Positions 7,381 to 15,754 of a stretch of 64,000 nucleotides of DNA are shown piece after piece. Location of the stretch: contig NZ_FQZO01000001.1 in the NCBI RefSeq assembly GCF_900142075.1, forward strand, positions 124,001 through 188,000, given 5' to 3'. A program made the translations under genes and the position numbers. Within the stretch, counting starts at the first letter, position 1. Every line of letters starts with the position of its first letter. Source of the DNA: Clostridium amylolyticum (GTDB taxonomy: Bacteria > Bacillota > Clostridia > Clostridiales > Clostridiaceae). The notes beneath the pieces are model-generated. The model had not been told where the DNA came from and ran no database searches. It saw nothing but the letters and a program-made list of their open reading frames with translations.

Positions 7381-9537
7381 ATGAATAATATACAGAATGT
7401 TTTAGCTAAAGAGCTTGAAATTTCATTAAAACAAGTAAATAGTGTAATAGAATTGCTAGATGAAGGCAATACAGTACCATTTATCGCCAGATATAGAAAA
7501 GAAAAAACTGGTGGATTAACAGATGAAGTATTAAGAAAATTAAGTGAAAGATTAGAGTATTTAAGAAACTTACAGCAGAGAAAAGATGATGTTATACGAC
7601 TTATAGAAGAGCAGGGTAATCTTACAGAAGAAATAAAAAATAACATACTAAACTCAGAAACTATTACAGAAGTAGAAGATATATATAGACCCTTTAAGCC
7701 TAAAAAGAGAACAAGAGCTACCCAAGCTTGTGAAAAAGGGTTAAAACCTTTAGCTTTAAGCATATGGGAAGGCAATTTACATAGGGACTTAAATGAAGAA
7801 GCAGCTATGTTTATAGATGAAGAAAAAGGAGTTAATTCTGCTTCAGAGGCATTAGACGGGGCAACGGACATAATAAGCGAAATGATATCTGATAATGCTG
7901 ATTTTAGAAAATGGATAAGAGCTTATGTAAAAAGAGAAGGAATAGTTCTTACTAAAGGCTCTTCTTCTGAATCCACTCCTTATGAGATGTATTATGATTA
8001 TAAAGAACCTGTAAGAAGCATACCTCCCCACAGAATACTAGCTATTAACAGAGGAGAAAAAGAAAAAATATTATCAGTTAAAATAACAGTGGATGAAGAT
8101 AGAATTATTAATTACTTGAATACCAATTGCTTTAAAGGAAACAAAAATACAGATTATATAATAGAAAAATCCGTTAAGGATTCTTTAAAAAGATTAATAT
8201 ATCCTTCTGTGGAAAGGGAGATAAGAGCAGAACTTACTGAAAAAGGTGAAGAAGGAGCCATAGTTATATTTAAAGCTAATTTAAAGGCACTTCTTATGCA
8301 AGCTCCTATTAAGGGTAAGAGAGTTATGGGGTATGACCCTGGATTTAGAACTGGCTGTAAGGTAGCGGTATTAGATGATACAGGAAAGTACTTAGATAAG
8401 GCTACTGTATATCCCACAGTTCCTAGAAAGGACATTAAAGGCACCATAAGTACCTTAAAAGAGCTTATATACAAATACAATGTGGACATTATATCTTTAG
8501 GTAATGGAACTGCTAGCAGAGAGTCAGAAGAAGTAATCAGCGAAATGTTAAGCGATATTAAAAAGGAATGTAATAAGGATATATACTATGTAATAGTATC
8601 AGAAGCAGGAGCTTCAGTTTATTCAGCTTCAGAATTGGCACAAAAAGAATATCCAGATTTAGATGTTACCATAAGAGGAGCTATTTCTATAGGTAGAAGA
8701 CTTCAAGATCCTTTAGCAGAGTTAGTTAAAATTGATCCAAAATCCATAGGAGTAGGACAATATCAGCATGATGTGGCAGGTAAAAGATTGGATGAGTCTT
8801 TAAAAGGGGTAGTGGAAGATGCTGTAAACTCAGTAGGGGTAGATTTGAATACAGCCACACCTTCGCTTTTATCTTATATAGCTGGTATAAGCCCTTCTAT
8901 AGCTGAAAATATAGTTACATTTAGAGAAGAAAATGGTAAGTTTAAAAACAGGAAGGAACTATTGAAGGTTAAAAGGCTTGGTCAAAAGGCCTATGAGCAG
9001 TGTGCAGGGTTTTTAAGGGTTACAGATGGCAAGGAACCCTTAGATAATACTTCTGTGCATCCAGAGTCCTATGATAAAGCAAAGGCACTTATGGAAAGGC
9101 TTGGATATAGCGAAGAAGATTTAAGAAAAAGCAGACTTAAAGATATAGATGAGAGAGTAAGTTCCATAGGTATGGAAGCTTTAGCTAAGGAATTAGATAT
9201 GGGAATACCTACCTTGCAAGATATAATAAAAGAAGTTAAAAAACCAGGAAGAGATCCAAGAGAAGAGTTACCAAAGCCTATTTTTAAAAGTGGAGTTATG
9301 GATATAACTCAGCTTCAACCAGGAATGATACTTATGGGAACAGTGAGAAATGTTTCAGATTTTGGTGCTTTCGTAGACATCGGCGTGCATCAAGATGGGT
9401 TGGTGCATAAAAGTCAAATGGCAGATAAATTTGTAAGACATCCTTTAGATATCGTTAAAGTAGGTGATATTGTAGAGGTTAAGGTATTAGAAGTAGATGA
9501 AAAGAGAAAGAGGATATCTCTTTCCATGAAAAAATAA
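7381..9537 (+). CDS. tex: Tex-family RNA-binding protein
   Basis: A 718-residue Tex homologue (YdcI type in Bacillus). In order it has an N-terminal helical region, a YqgF-like RNase H fold (VMGYDPGFRTGCKVAVLDD), helix-hairpin-helix elements (TATPSLLSYIAGISPSIAENI) and a C-terminal S1 domain (GTVRNVSDFGAFVDIGVHQDGL). Tex binds nucleic acid and influences transcription and gene expression; its exact role is unsettled. The start is ATG 7381, preceded by a strong AAAGGAGG at 7368-7375. A TTG at 7321 in the same frame lacks a binding site and would add 20 unlikely residues. A riboswitch-controlled gene follows. Confidence 0.95.
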   Translation: MNNIQNVLAKELEISLKQVNSVIELLDEGNTVPFIARYRKEKTGGLTDEVLRKLSERLEYLRNLQQRKDDVIRLIEEQGNLTEEIKNNILNSETITEVEDIYRPFKPKKRTRATQACEKGLKPLALSIWEGNLHRDLNEEAAMFIDEEKGVNSASEALDGATDIISEMISDNADFRKWIRAYVKREGIVLTKGSSSESTPYEMYYDYKEPVRSIPPHRILAINRGEKEKILSVKITVDEDRIINYLNTNCFKGNKNTDYIIEKSVKDSLKRLIYPSVEREIRAELTEKGEEGAIVIFKANLKALLMQAPIKGKRVMGYDPGFRTGCKVAVLDDTGKYLDKATVYPTVPRKDIKGTISTLKELIYKYNVDIISLGNGTASRESEEVISEMLSDIKKECNKDIYYVIVSEAGASVYSASELAQKEYPDLDVTIRGAISIGRRLQDPLAELVKIDPKSIGVGQYQHDVAGKRLDESLKGVVEDAVNSVGVDLNTATPSLLSYIAGISPSIAENIVTFREENGKFKNRKELLKVKRLGQKAYEQCAGFLRVTDGKEPLDNTSVHPESYDKAKALMERLGYSEEDLRKSRLKDIDERVSSIGMEALAKELDMGIPTLQDIIKEVKKPGRDPREELPKPIFKSGVMDITQLQPGMILMGTVRNVSDFGAFVDIGVHQDGLVHKSQMADKFVRHPLDIVKVGDIVEVKVLEVDEKRKRISLSMKK

Positions 9538-9562
9538 TAAAACTTAATAGCAAATATTTATA

Positions 9563-9591
9563 TTGCATTTTATCTAAAACTTGAATATAAT
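9563..9591 (+). promoter_or_regulatory. Probable promoter of the FMN riboswitch-ribU transcript
   Basis: TTGCAT at 9563-9568 and TATAAT at 9586-9591 with exactly 17 bases between them, about 25 bases before the riboswitch aptamer. Confidence 0.65.
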
Positions 9592-9613
9592 ATAAGTATA
9601 AATAAATAACAAT

Positions 9614-9747
9614 TATCTTCAGGGCAGGGTGCAAATCCCTACCGGCGGTAAAGCCCGCGAGCCGTAAGGCATGATTCGGTGAAACTCCGAGGCCGACAGT
9701 AAAGTCTGGATGAAAGAAGGTAGAAATGTTTTTGAATTGTTTTTCAC
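9614..9747 (+). promoter_or_regulatory. FMN riboswitch (RFN element)
   Basis: The hallmark conserved blocks of the RFN aptamer are present in order: CAGGGCAGGGTG, AATCCCTACCGGCGGT, AAGCCCGCGAGCC, ATTCGGTG, AACTCCGAGGCCGACAGT and AGTCTGGATGAAAGAAGG. It lies directly upstream of ribU. On binding FMN, such aptamers normally favour the downstream terminator and switch off flavin uptake. Confidence 0.97.
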
Positions 9748-9775
9748 GCCCTGATAATTTATCAGGGCTTTTTTA
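9748..9775 (+). terminator. Riboswitch expression-platform terminator
   Basis: A near-perfect stem GCCCTGATAA/TTATCAGGGC followed by six T residues, about 90 bases ahead of ribU. It is the expected transcription-attenuation platform of the FMN switch. Confidence 0.9.
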
Positions 9776-9864
9776 TTTCTAAATATTATCTAACAAAAGC
9801 CTAAAACAATTCAGCAGTTCTCCATGAAGGTATGAGTTAATATTATCTTTAGGAGGTTTTATTA

Positions 9865-10446
9865 ATGAATAACAATGTTTCAAAAACCACAAATTTCTTG
9901 GTGAAAAGTGCTGTACTTTCAGCTATTGCAGTAATCTTTATGTATTTCGAATTTCCAATTTTACCTGCTTTTCCATTTTTAAAAATTGATTTAAGTGATG
10001 TACCTGCATTAATAGGTGGATTTGCTTTAGGGCCAGCAGCGGGATTAATCATTGAAGCTTTTAAAAATGTGCTTATAATTATAATAAGAGGATCAGAAAG
10101 CGGTGGGGTAGGAAATCTTGCGAATTTTATTATAGGAGCTTCTTTTGTATATCCGGCAGCTCTTATTTATCACAGAAGAAGAACTTTTAAAAGTGCATTA
10201 GTATCCATGTTAGTAGCTATTGTTTCTATGGCATTTTTTGGAGTTTTAGCAAACTACTTTATACTTATACCTTTGTATATGAAAAACATGCCAACAGACA
10301 AGCTTATTAATTATGTTATTTCAGGTATAATACCATTTAATATGATAAAGGGAGCTATTATTTCTGTATCTACCCTAGCAATTTATAAAAAAGTTTCACC
10401 TGTAATTCAAAAAGAAAATCTAATAAGTAGCAAAAAACTTGCATAA
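9865..10446 (+). CDS. ribU: Riboflavin ECF transporter substrate-binding component
   Basis: A 193-residue integral membrane protein with about six hydrophobic segments. It matches the RibU S-component fold, with the family pattern SDVPALIGGFALGPAAGLIIEAFKN-type spacing near residues 48-72. It works with the shared EcfA-EcfA'-EcfT module, encoded elsewhere, to import riboflavin. Regulation by the FMN riboswitch immediately upstream strongly supports the assignment. The ATG at 9865 follows AGGAGG at 9851-9856. It ends at a terminator shared with the convergent rimI operon. Confidence 0.94.
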   Translation: MNNNVSKTTNFLVKSAVLSAIAVIFMYFEFPILPAFPFLKIDLSDVPALIGGFALGPAAGLIIEAFKNVLIIIIRGSESGGVGNLANFIIGASFVYPAALIYHRRRTFKSALVSMLVAIVSMAFFGVLANYFILIPLYMKNMPTDKLINYVISGIIPFNMIKGAIISVSTLAIYKKVSPVIQKENLISSKKLA

Positions 10447-10482
10447 AAAAGTGGGGATTAATTTAATCCCCACTTTTTTAAA
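10445..10482. terminator. Bidirectional terminator between ribU and rimI
   Basis: AAAAAAGTGGGGATTA pairs with TAATCCCCACTTTTTT, giving a perfect hairpin with U tracts in both directions for the convergent genes. Confidence 0.9.
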
Positions 10483-10512
10483 TTTAAATATAAAAATATT
10501 TAAATTATTAAA

Positions 10513-10956
10513 CTAAAAGTATTTCCACATTATAAGGGCATCTTCATGATTGTCTTCGTAATATGCTTTACGTATTCCTTCTTCTTTAAAGCCATATTTT
10601 TTATAGAGATTCTTAGCAGGTTCGTTAGAGCTTCTAACCTCTAAGGTCATAGCGGTAACCAGTTGATATTGACACTGCTTTATCATAGCTTTCAGTATGC
10701 TATCACCTATACCTGTACCTCTATAATCCGGATGTACAGCGATATTAGTTATATGTGCTTCGTCTATTATTATCCACATGCCTCCATAGCCTAAAACACT
10801 ACCATCTTTTACAGCTACAAAATACTTTGCAAACATATTTAATAGTTCTTTTTCAAAGGAATCCCTGCTCCAGGCTATAGGAAAACTTACATTACTTATT
10901 AAGAGTACATCTTGAAGATGCTCTTCCTTCATTGGAAGAATTTCATATTCCTGCAT
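10513..10956 (-). CDS. rimI: Ribosomal protein S18 alanine N-acetyltransferase
   Basis: A 147-residue single-domain GNAT acetyltransferase. The acetyl-CoA binding motif is visible as VHPDYRGTGIGDSILKAM (residues ~76-93), with the typical RimI tail LEVRSSNEPAKNLYKKYGFKEEGIRKAYY. RimI acetylates the N-terminal alanine of ribosomal protein S18 in Escherichia coli; the Firmicute enzyme is assumed to do the same. It is the third gene of the tsaE-tsaB-rimI operon, 2 bases after tsaB, a widely conserved arrangement that strengthens the specific name over a generic GNAT. Confidence 0.92.
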   Translation of the reverse strand: MQEYEILPMKEEHLQDVLLISNVSFPIAWSRDSFEKELLNMFAKYFVAVKDGSVLGYGGMWIIIDEAHITNIAVHPDYRGTGIGDSILKAMIKQCQYQLVTAMTLEVRSSNEPAKNLYKKYGFKEEGIRKAYYEDNHEDALIMWKYF

Positions 10957-10958
10957 TT

Positions 10959-11660
10959 TTATTTCCCCATCTTTTTATCATATTCTCGTTCTGCTTGAGG
11001 CTTTCTTAAGTATATTGGAGCAGAAATATTTAAAGAATCATGATTACCTTTTAATAATTCTTTTAAACCAAGTTCACCTAAAGCAGAAGCTCTAGGAAAG
11101 TTTAGGTGTTTTGGAGCAAAGATAGAATCTTTGAAATTTGCTTTTAAATAATCACTGTGCAATAAAGCACCGTCGCCAACAAAATGTATTTTTTCATTAT
11201 ATTTTGTAAGTATTTCCACCAGTTCTTCCAAGGATAATGCCATATATTCAGTTAAAGGCTTTAATTCACCATTTTCATAGGTATAGATGCAAGAGTAAAC
11301 ATTGTTTCTTAAGGCATCCATCATGGAACATATAATTCCTGACTGGGTGAATATATTGTATGCTAAGGCATCTAAAGAGGATACTGATACGCAGGGTTTA
11401 CCACTACCCATGGAAAGTCCCTTTACAGTAGCCATACCTATTCTAAGTCCAGTAAAAGAACCCGGTCCTTTGGAAACAGTAAAGCCATCTATTTCTTCTA
11501 TGGATATATTTAAATCCTTAAGGAGGGTTTGGAGCATAGGCATCAATAACACAGAATGCTGCTTTTTATAATTAAGATTAAACTCTCCTAAGGTACCTTC
11601 TTCAGAAACCAATGCTACAGAGGCAGTTTCTCCAGAAGATTCTATACTTAATACTTTCAT
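10959..11660 (-). CDS. tsaB: tRNA t6A biosynthesis protein TsaB
   Basis: A 233-residue protein of the ASKHA fold (formerly YeaZ). The N-terminus LSIESSGETASVALV and the motif TVSKGPGSFTGLRIGMATVKG are diagnostic. TsaB has no catalytic site of its own. It scaffolds TsaD and TsaE in the complex that attaches threonylcarbamoyl to adenosine 37 of ANN-decoding tRNAs. Its ATG overlaps the tsaE stop codon (ATGA at 11660-11657), so translation is coupled. tsaD and tsaC are not in this window. Confidence 0.96.
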   Translation of the reverse strand: MKVLSIESSGETASVALVSEEGTLGEFNLNYKKQHSVLLMPMLQTLLKDLNISIEEIDGFTVSKGPGSFTGLRIGMATVKGLSMGSGKPCVSVSSLDALAYNIFTQSGIICSMMDALRNNVYSCIYTYENGELKPLTEYMALSLEELVEILTKYNEKIHFVGDGALLHSDYLKANFKDSIFAPKHLNFPRASALGELGLKELLKGNHDSLNISAPIYLRKPQAEREYDKKMGK

Positions 11661-12118
11661 AGTTCCAGCTCCTTTATATAGTCATATCTATCACCGTGAG
11701 GGGTGATATTAATTATCCTGTAATTTTCCCCCTCATCCGGCACTTTATTTATACTAATATGAACATAGTCTTTAGGTATTAATTCTTCTATATATTCAGC
11801 CCATTCAATTACACTTACCGCAGAGGAAAATATGTACTCATCAAAACCAATAGCATAGATTTCATCAGGGTCATTTACCCGATAAACATCAAAATGGTTT
11901 AATTTAATTCTTCCACTATCATATTCATTAACTATGGTAAAGGTTGGGCTTGTGATATTTTCTTCTATGCCTAAACCTAGGGCAATACCCTTGGTAAGGT
12001 GAGTTTTACCAGAACCGATATCCCCATCTAAACAAAAAATATCCCCTGGTTTTGACATCTCGCCTATTTTTTTGCCTAAAAGCAGGGTTTCTTCTAAGTT
12101 ATTAATTGTTAATTTCAT
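11657..12118 (-). CDS. tsaE: tRNA t6A biosynthesis ATPase TsaE
   Basis: A 153-residue P-loop protein (formerly YjeE). It has Walker A GDIGSGKTHLTKG, the family motif SPTFTIVNEY and the tail motif VIEWAEYIEELIP. It hydrolyses ATP to regenerate the TsaB-TsaD complex in t6A synthesis. The start is the ATG at 12118 (reading leftward), preceded by AAAGGGG at good spacing. An upstream in-frame start at 12166 would add 16 residues without a binding site. It is the first gene of the operon tsaE-tsaB-rimI. Confidence 0.95.
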   Translation of the reverse strand: MKLTINNLEETLLLGKKIGEMSKPGDIFCLDGDIGSGKTHLTKGIALGLGIEENITSPTFTIVNEYDSGRIKLNHFDVYRVNDPDEIYAIGFDEYIFSSAVSVIEWAEYIEELIPKDYVHISINKVPDEGENYRIINITPHGDRYDYIKELEL

Positions 12119-12317
12119 TACTAAACCCCTTTCTTTAAAGAAAAGTACAGTATATATTTTAACCAATAAACTAAAAAAAAGAAAGTAATAGTGGACATTT
12201 AAACCATATTATATATTAATTATTGATTAAATAGTTTATTAATTAATGTAAATAAGATAAAATAAGAATAATGACTTTGTAAATTTACTAAATTGTACTG
12301 GTAAAGAGGTGGATTTC

Positions 12318-13235
12318 ATGAAAAAACAAAATGCAGTTATTATTTTGATAGTTACTATAATTTTAACTGCTATAGGTTGTAATACACCTAAGATAAACGA
12401 ACCCAATACCCCTATATCTGAAGAAAGAGATACAGTCTTAAATATTACTACTACAAATAAGTCCTTATATTATATGGTAAAGGATATCATTGGAGATAAA
12501 CATAATGTGGATTATATGTTTAAGGATGAAAAATCTCTTTGGAGCTTTGTTTATAGCGATGACAGTTTAAACAATATAGCTAAGAAGGATCTATTTATAT
12601 ATATGGGCAGCAATTATGAACCCTGGGTACCAGCTTTCAATGACAACATAAAAAAGAGCAAGGTAGGAATGATAAATGCATCTCGTGGGGTGAAAATTTT
12701 AAATCTCACTAAAAGTAAAACCTACGGAAATAAGGAAATAAAAGAAAACCCATATTACTTTATGAGTATAGATAACTATAAGATAGCTCTGCTAAATATT
12801 AAAAATGCAGTACAGGATAAAGATCCTAAGAATAGACAATTTTACGAACAAAACTTTAATAATAAAATTAAGATGGTAGATGAAAAAGCAGACAAGCTTA
12901 AAAGTTTAGCTGATGAACTGAAGGAATTTTATGTAGCCCTTCCTAATGATAATTCAGATTATCTTATAGAGTACCTAGGATTAAAATCAATAAAGCTAAA
13001 TGATGTTCTAAAAAATGAAGAGGAAGTAAAGAAGTTTGATGATAAGGTTAAGGATAAAAAAGGAAAAATTCTGTTTTTTTATACTGAGGATGCGGAAAAA
13101 GAACTATATGAACCTTTAATTTTAAAGTATTCCATGAAACCGCTAAAAGCACCAGGTATTAATGGAGATATGGAATATAGCTATTTACTTGATGAGCTTA
13201 TTAAAAATTTACAGAACATAATAAATAATAAATAA
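12318..13235 (+). CDS. Degenerate ZnuA/TroA-like lipoprotein lacking metal ligands
   Basis: A 305-residue lipoprotein whose signal peptide ends in the lipobox TAIGC (Cys ~21). It follows the overall pattern of ZnuA-type metal-binding proteins: NITTTNKSLYYMVKDIIGDK at the start, LFIYMGSNYEPWVPAF in the middle, and a long helix of the YEQNFNNKIKMVDEKADKLK type. The histidines that bind zinc or manganese in the family are gone. The usual PHDYEP region reads SLWSFVYSDD, the DPHLW region reads NPYYFMS, and only one His (in DKHNV) is present. It therefore probably does not bind a metal in the usual way. ATG 12318 follows AGAGGTGG. No transporter genes are adjacent. Confidence 0.7.
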   Translation: MKKQNAVIILIVTIILTAIGCNTPKINEPNTPISEERDTVLNITTTNKSLYYMVKDIIGDKHNVDYMFKDEKSLWSFVYSDDSLNNIAKKDLFIYMGSNYEPWVPAFNDNIKKSKVGMINASRGVKILNLTKSKTYGNKEIKENPYYFMSIDNYKIALLNIKNAVQDKDPKNRQFYEQNFNNKIKMVDEKADKLKSLADELKEFYVALPNDNSDYLIEYLGLKSIKLNDVLKNEEEVKKFDDKVKDKKGKILFFYTEDAEKELYEPLILKYSMKPLKAPGINGDMEYSYLLDELIKNLQNIINNK

Positions 13236-13319
13236 AATTAATTTAAATATAGCATAAATAAAATAATTAATTGTATAATTAACTTATATAAAAGGATAAA
13301 ACCAAAGGAGGGCTATTAT

Positions 13320-13940
13320 ATGCTGGTAAAATCAATAATGGTTTCTAAAGAAAATCTTACCACTGTAACCCCAGAAGTATCCATTAAAAAGGCTTTAGAG
13401 CTTTTAAATGAAAAGGGTTATTTATCATTACCAGTGGTGGATGGACAGAAGTTTTATGGGGCGATATCTAAAGAAAAAATTTACTCTTTCTACTTTGAAA
13501 AAGGTGAAGACAAGAAGTCTGTTTTAGAAGACTTTACTGTGGAGCAGCTTCTTAGGAAGGACATACCTACTATAGAAACTTGGAAAGAGGTAGAAAATGC
13601 TGTTGTACTTTTAGAATCACAGAAAATTCCTTTCGTTGCTGTAGTGGACGAGTTTGAAGATTTTAAAGGAATTTTAACACATAAGGCAGTATTTCAACAA
13701 TACACTCAAGTGTTTGGATTAAATAAAGGGAAAAGATTAGCAGTAATCGCTTTTGATGTTCCTGGACAGATATCCAAGCTTGCTAGAATACTTACTGAAA
13801 ATAATGCTGACATAATAAGTTTTGTGGCTGTAGATCCTGAAAGTGTTACAGAGGTTAAGGAAATAGTAGTAAGGATGAAAACAGACAAAATTGACAAAAT
13901 CGAAGAAGAAGTAAGGGCTGCAGGATTTAAGATAATTTAG
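13320..13940 (+). CDS. CBS-domain pair plus ACT domain protein (AcuB-like)
   Basis: 206 residues. Two CBS repeats (from LVKSIMVSKENLTTVTPEVSIKKAL and IPTIETWKEVENAVVLLESQKIPFVAV) occupy residues 1-135, followed by an ACT domain (KRLAVIAFDVPGQISKLARILTENNADI). CBS pairs sense adenosine nucleotides and ACT domains usually sense amino acids, so this is a likely soluble sensor or regulator. The closest named relative is AcuB of Bacillus, whose role is unclear. AAAGGAGGGC precedes the ATG. The gene ends with a TAG that lies inside a repeat arm. It is monocistronic. Confidence 0.85.
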   Translation: MLVKSIMVSKENLTTVTPEVSIKKALELLNEKGYLSLPVVDGQKFYGAISKEKIYSFYFEKGEDKKSVLEDFTVEQLLRKDIPTIETWKEVENAVVLLESQKIPFVAVVDEFEDFKGILTHKAVFQQYTQVFGLNKGKRLAVIAFDVPGQISKLARILTENNADIISFVAVDPESVTEVKEIVVRMKTDKIDKIEEEVRAAGFKII

Positions 13941-13992
13941 AATTTAGAATGAAGGAAGTTTTTCTGATGGAAAGAATCAGAAAAACGTACAA
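13933..13992. repeat. Modular inverted-repeat element, copy 2 (half copy)
   Basis: The left arm ATAATTTAGAATTTAGAATG reaches AAGGAAG. It is followed by the TTTTTCTGAT/ATCAGAAAAA hairpin and ACGTACAAATAT, the same module order as in copy 4, but no right arm is present. The stop codon of the CBS-ACT gene (13938-13940) is supplied by the arm. Confidence 0.65.
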
Positions 13993-14010
13993 ATATAATT
14001 TAAAATATAT

Positions 14011-14053
14011 AAGTAATTAAGGGAAGCCGTTTTGGCTTCCCTTAATTACTTTT
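14011..14053. terminator. Strong terminator between convergent genes
   Basis: A perfect 17-bp stem AGTAATTAAGGGAAGCC/GGCTTCCCTTAATTACT with a GTTT-type loop and a T run. It can serve both the CBS-ACT gene and the leftward small membrane protein gene. Confidence 0.88.
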
Positions 14054-14085
14054 TAGATTACCTTGATGCTAAATCACTTATTATG

Positions 14086-14286
14086 TTATGGCCAGAAATG
14101 AAATAAATCCAGTACAGAGGAAAGAATTTTATTACGCCAACTTTTATAAATCCCTATACCGAAAGATATTGCACCAATTATTGTTAGTGGTATGCCTAAT
14201 GTTGCGTTGGTATTATCTTGAAATGCAAAGTAAAAGCAAATCATACCTATAGTAATAAATAATAGGCATGGCATTATTTTCTTCAT
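14086..14286 (-). CDS. Small two-pass membrane protein, function unknown
   Basis: 66 residues with two hydrophobic segments (KIMPCLLFITIGMICFYFAF and TLGIPLTIIGAISFGIGIY) and a short cytoplasmic-looking tail. The start at ATG 14286 is placed by GGGAGGAG nine bases upstream; a GTG at 14292 would be too close to it. A possible promoter, TTGACA-18-GATAAT, lies further upstream. I do not recognise the family. Nothing in the neighbourhood suggests a role. Confidence 0.65.
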   Translation of the reverse strand: MKKIMPCLLFITIGMICFYFAFQDNTNATLGIPLTIIGAISFGIGIYKSWRNKILSSVLDLFHFWP

Positions 14287-14657
14287 TAACACATTCTCCT
14301 CCCGATTATTGGAATATAAATATAAGTTAATACTAAATTACAGCAAATTTATATGTTAATTATAACATTAATTCCAATTTAATTGATGTCTTAAAAAAAT
14401 AAGTATACCATTATCTTTTATATAAATATTGGTTGTCAATTTTTAAACTCCTTCATCATACTATATAATTATAAGGTACATTGCTTTGTACAATAAAGCT
14501 CTTAGTTTTAACGGTTTTTCATCCTGCATTTTATATTCTAAATTATTCTTTAATTTTTACTGTGGTATTTACTTTACCATTAAGATTTTTAAACTAACTG
14601 TAAAATTACTATTGATATTTTTTTGAATCTGTTATAGAATAGTTATTGTCCATGTGA
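14287..14657. other. AT-rich intergenic region with two likely promoters
   Basis: About 370 bases between the small membrane protein and the tRNA genes, with no reading frame of note. On the minus strand TTGACA (14439-14434) and GATAAT (14415-14410) are 18 bases apart and may drive the membrane protein gene. On the plus strand TTGATA (14612-14617) and TAGAAT (14635-14640), with 17-base spacing, sit just ahead of the first tRNA. The rest shows nothing I can name. Confidence 0.5.
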
Positions 14658-14733
14658 AGGGGTATAGCTCAATTGGTAGAGTAGCGGTCTCCAAAACCGT
14701 TGGTTGCGGGTTCGATTCCTGCTGCCCCTGCCA
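14658..14733 (+). tRNA. tRNA-Trp (anticodon CCA)
   Basis: A 76-base cloverleaf with CCA encoded. The acceptor stem AGGGGTA pairs with TGCCCCT (one G-U), the D arm is GCTC...GAGT, the anticodon loop CTCCAAA has CCA at 14691-14693, and the T arm is GCGGG-TTCGATT-CCTGC. A second, diverged tRNA-Trp follows after 22 bases. Confidence 0.97.
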
Positions 14734-14755
14734 AACAATGGATATAAACAAATAT

Positions 14756-14830
14756 AGGGGTATGGCTCAACGGTAGAGTAGTGGTCTCCAAAACCATTGG
14801 TTGTGGGTTCAAATCCTACTGCCCCTGCCA
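14756..14830 (+). tRNA. Second tRNA-Trp (anticodon CCA), diverged copy
   Basis: A 75-base cloverleaf with encoded CCA and anticodon CCA at 14788-14790. Compared with the first copy it has a D loop one base shorter. Two stem pairs have changed in a compensated way: the anticodon stem is GTGGT/ACCAT instead of GCGGT/ACCGT, and the T stem is GTGGG/CCTAC instead of GCGGG/CCTGC. The T loop is TTCAAAT. The compensated changes argue that it is functional. Confidence 0.95.
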
Positions 14831-14834
14831 AAAT

Positions 14835-14870
14835 AAAAGTCACTAGAAAGATTTTCTAGTGACTTTTGTT
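14835..14870 (+). terminator. Terminator of the tRNA-Trp pair
   Basis: AAAAGTCACTAGAAA pairs with TTTCTAGTGACTTTT, a perfect stem with a three-base loop and a T-rich tail, five bases after the second tRNA. Confidence 0.9.
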
Positions 14871-14968
14871 TTAATTATTTAAAATATAATTTCAAAAATG
14901 GATTCTGTGAACAGCGTTATAAATCAATAATAAATCATGAACATTTGAAGCATAAGCATCTGCATTAT

Positions 14969-15045
14969 TTATCCCATAGCTAACCGCTCCTAATACCCAA
15001 TTTATTCAATTGTTAGTATAAGGAGTACTAAATCCTGGATAAATT
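14969..15045 (+). mobile_element. Relic related to an IS200/IS605-type end, copy A (most degenerate)
   Basis: TTATCCCATAGCTAACCGCTCCTAATACCCA matches, in its first 30 bases, the same block at 27640 (TTATCCGATACTAACCGCCC then CTAATACCCCCA) and, reversed, at 55477. The following hairpin part is decayed. There is no coding sequence. The assignment to an insertion-sequence end is an inference from the family of copies described under findings. Confidence 0.4.
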
Positions 15046-15062
15046 CTTAATCATACTATATG

Positions 15063-15455
15063 TTAATCAAGGCTTGCATTAGGTAACGGGTCATGTACTT
15101 TTTTAAATAATTTACTGATGATTCTTTCATTTTCAATGATTGGTAAGAATATAGTATCATCACTTGCGATAACCTGGTATATGTTGGAATCAGTTTTTAT
15201 TAGGTAACAATTTTCTTTTTCAACGAATTCTAATTTACCTTCTAATAAATCATCTTTCGGGCCATAAAGAAGTACTTTATTATCCTGCATGATTGAAAGT
15301 CTATATACTTTTCCATTACTGGCATCTGTTGATAAATAACTTCCTGTTGAAATGGACTCTGAAACCTTATGCGGTATTAGAAAATATAAATTTAAAGAAG
15401 CTGAAAGTAGAATTATAAAGTATAAAATAAATTTTAAGATTTTTTTTCCTTTCAT
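15063..15455 (-). CDS. Membrane-anchored small protein, function unknown
   Basis: 130 residues. One N-terminal hydrophobic segment (ILKFILYFIILLSASLNLYF) is followed by an extracytoplasmic domain of beta-type character with repeated short strands (GKVYRLSIMQDNKVLLYG, YLIKTDSNIYQVIASDDTIFL). It could be a signal anchor or an uncleaved signal peptide. The start at ATG 15455 is chosen because GGGAGGAG lies ten bases before it; the ATG at 15476 overlaps that site. No family is recognised. It is a single gene and the 3' side carries the relic described above. Confidence 0.65.
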   Translation of the reverse strand: MKGKKILKFILYFIILLSASLNLYFLIPHKVSESISTGSYLSTDASNGKVYRLSIMQDNKVLLYGPKDDLLEGKLEFVEKENCYLIKTDSNIYQVIASDDTIFLPIIENERIISKLFKKVHDPLPNASLD

Positions 15456-15754
15456 TTTACTAGAAACTCCTCCCATTTTTTAATTCATTAATGTTATAGG
15501 AAAATCGTTATAATATTACTCGTATAATTTCGTTACAGTATTTGTAAATATATTAATATTATACCATGAAACCCAAAAATATAGAAGGAAGATTAGTATA
15601 ATGTTGTAGATACAAAAATTTCAACGTTTTAAAATGAATATAAGGAATTATTTAAAACGGCGAGAGTTCGAAAATAACATACAGAAGAATTGAAAATATA
15701 ATAATAGAGTTATATTTTATTAAATAAATATAGGCTTAGGAAAAATATGCTGAT
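15456..15754. other. AT-rich spacer without recognisable features
   Basis: About 300 bases between two leftward genes. It contains the upstream region of the small anchored protein. I see no open reading frame of note, no clear repeat and no clean promoter. Confidence 0.4.

Noticed and set aside
7341..7871. A 176-codon minus-strand frame inside tex
   Set aside because: It is a shadow of the tex coding strand with no domain, no binding site and no separate transcription signal.
14643..14843. A 66-codon minus-strand frame across the tRNA genes
   Set aside because: It is the reverse complement of two tRNA-Trp genes; frames reading GAVGFEPTTNGFG from tRNA antisense are a well-known annotation artefact.
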